Source: RPQK01 sp041946865 (GTDB lineage Bacteria > Acidobacteriota > UBA6911 > RPQK01). From it: 60,602 nucleotides of DNA. Numbering within the stretch: position 1 is the first letter of the stretch; the number at the start of each line of letters is the position of its first letter. Under the pieces are notes generated by a model. The model searched no databases. It saw only the letters and a list, made by a program, of their open reading frames with translations, and was not told where the DNA came from. The position numbers and the translations under genes are program-made. The DNA lies in contig JBHGBF010000003.1 in NCBI GenBank assembly GCA_041946865.1, positions 1-60,602 of the forward strand, written 5' to 3'. Below, one piece after another: positions 59,983 to 60,602 of this stretch.

Positions 59983-60602
59983 CTACCTGTTTTCTATACG
60001 CTTCGCAGCCCCACCAGCGGATCGGTACGCGCGGCACGCCGCGCTGGGATATAACCCGGCGGCCAGTGTGACGGAGACAAGGAGCGCGATCATGGCCGAA
60101 AACGTCGCGGGATCAGTGGGAGTGACGCCGAACAGAAGGGCGGACAACAGCCGCGTGGCGGGCAGTGCGAGTGCAAGCCCAATGAGCAGGCCGGCGAGCA
60201 TCAGTCGAGCAACGCGTCCGATGACCAACCGCATCACATCTGCCGGTCGAGCGCCGAGCGCAACGCGAACGCAGATTTCCTGTCGTCGCTCCGACACTGA
60301 CCTTGCAATCACGCCAAAGACGCCGATGGCCGCCAGGCACGTCGCCAGGGCTGAGAATCCGGCCATGAGCGACATAACGAGCCGAGGTGAGGCCACGTCT
60401 TCACCCAGGACCTGATTCATGGTTCGGACGCGGCCAATCGGCTGGTCCGGACAAGCAGCCCGGACCTCCTTTCTGACTGCTCCCGCAAGGCTCAGAGGGT
60501 CCGGACGGGTGGCGGGCCTTCCCGGCTGTCCCAGTTCGAACGGACAGCAAAGCGGCGTCGCCCTGTTGCGCTGCCCCTTCAGGGCAGAAAGGCTTGTTCT
60601 GC
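59983..60602 (-). CDS. ADOP-family ABC permease, C-terminal part (cut by window edge)
   Basis: The frame stays open from the right edge to a stop at 59983. It includes TRPDPLSLAGAVRKEV, PDQPIGRVRTMNQVL and the final FtsX block (FSALATCLAAIGVFGVIARS, EICVRVALGARPADVM). These are the last 200 or so residues of a second duplicated permease. An internal ATG at 60420 is not the real start. It converges on the complete ADOP gene with a 22-base gap; the two differ clearly in sequence, so this is not a recent duplication. Confidence 0.87.
   Translation of the reverse strand, partial: RTSLSALKGQRNRATPLCCPFELGQPGRPATRPDPLSLAGAVRKEVRAACPDQPIGRVRTMNQVLGEDVASPRLVMSLMAGFSALATCLAAIGVFGVIARSVSERRQEICVRVALGARPADVMRLVIGRVARLMLAGLLIGLALALPATRLLSALLFGVTPTDPATFSAMIALLVSVTLAAGLYPSAACRAYRSAGGAAKRIENR

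Noticed and set aside
57210..60602. The two ADOP permeases as a recent tandem inverted duplication
   Set aside because: Their C-terminal sequences differ clearly, so they are separate members of a large family.

Overview
The window looks like chromosomal DNA of a GC-rich Gram-negative bacterium, most likely an Acidobacteriota member. That is inferred from family content, not from a phylogeny: an Oar-like TonB-dependent receptor with an N-terminal carboxypeptidase-regulatory-like domain, PadR regulators coupled to very long duplicated ABC permeases (ADOP type), a GWxTD-domain protein, a monothiol bacilliredoxin of the YtxJ type, and a two-subunit methylmalonyl-CoA mutase. No rRNA, CRISPR array, transposase or integrase was seen.

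Left half (1-26.7 kb): housekeeping genes. hisS and aspS read rightward behind a promoter with a perfect -10 box. A decayed piece of a TonB-dependent receptor lies between aspS and a small VOC-fold gene. A long leftward block (about 17.3 to 4.1 kb) carries a YkgJ-type Cys-cluster protein overlapping a bacilliredoxin, a LOG-type phosphoribohydrolase, tex, the methylmalonyl-CoA module (B12 subunit, catalytic subunit, epimerase) with birA and a succinyl-CoA:acetate-type CoA-transferase, a GNAT enzyme and a pair of M16 proteases (one catalytic, one lacking the zinc motif). Next come a Tat-exported sugar isomerase-like protein, a MEMO1-family protein with a PqqD-like N-terminus, YjbQ, the t6A enzyme Sua5/YrdC, a SpoU methyltransferase, rarA, a PBP4-type DD-carboxypeptidase, a CPBP protease and an HDOD/HD protein. 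Several gaps carry related short repeats, including a 47-bp inverted repeat.

Middle (27.4-53.5 kb): an accessory carbohydrate locus starting just past a tRNA-Arg(ACG) gene. Ten tightly packed leftward genes run from a DeoR regulator to a DapA/NAL-family enzyme. The recognisable core is a kinase-deglycase pair resembling FrlD and FrlB, the enzymes that phosphorylate and split Amadori products (fructosamines). Around them sit an MFS transporter, two NAD(P)-dependent oxidoreductases, a sugar-type epimerase, a TIM-barrel isomerase and an alpha/beta hydrolase. Divergently, past an AT-rich regulatory gap, lie a GH127 enzyme fused to a sialidase-like Asp-box propeller, an HpaI-type aldolase with Lys in place of the catalytic Arg, and two secreted or sugar-handling proteins of uncertain family. 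A second MFS transporter, the Oar-like receptor and a GH95 glycosidase follow. My reading is a polysaccharide or glycoconjugate utilisation locus without SusD, coupled to Amadori-compound catabolism. The substrate is not determinable from sequence alone.

Right end (53.5-60.6 kb): a GWxTD protein, a CehA/McbA-type metallohydrolase missing its N-terminal half, a PadR-ADOP permease pair, and the C-terminal end of a second ADOP permease that enters from the right edge on the minus strand.
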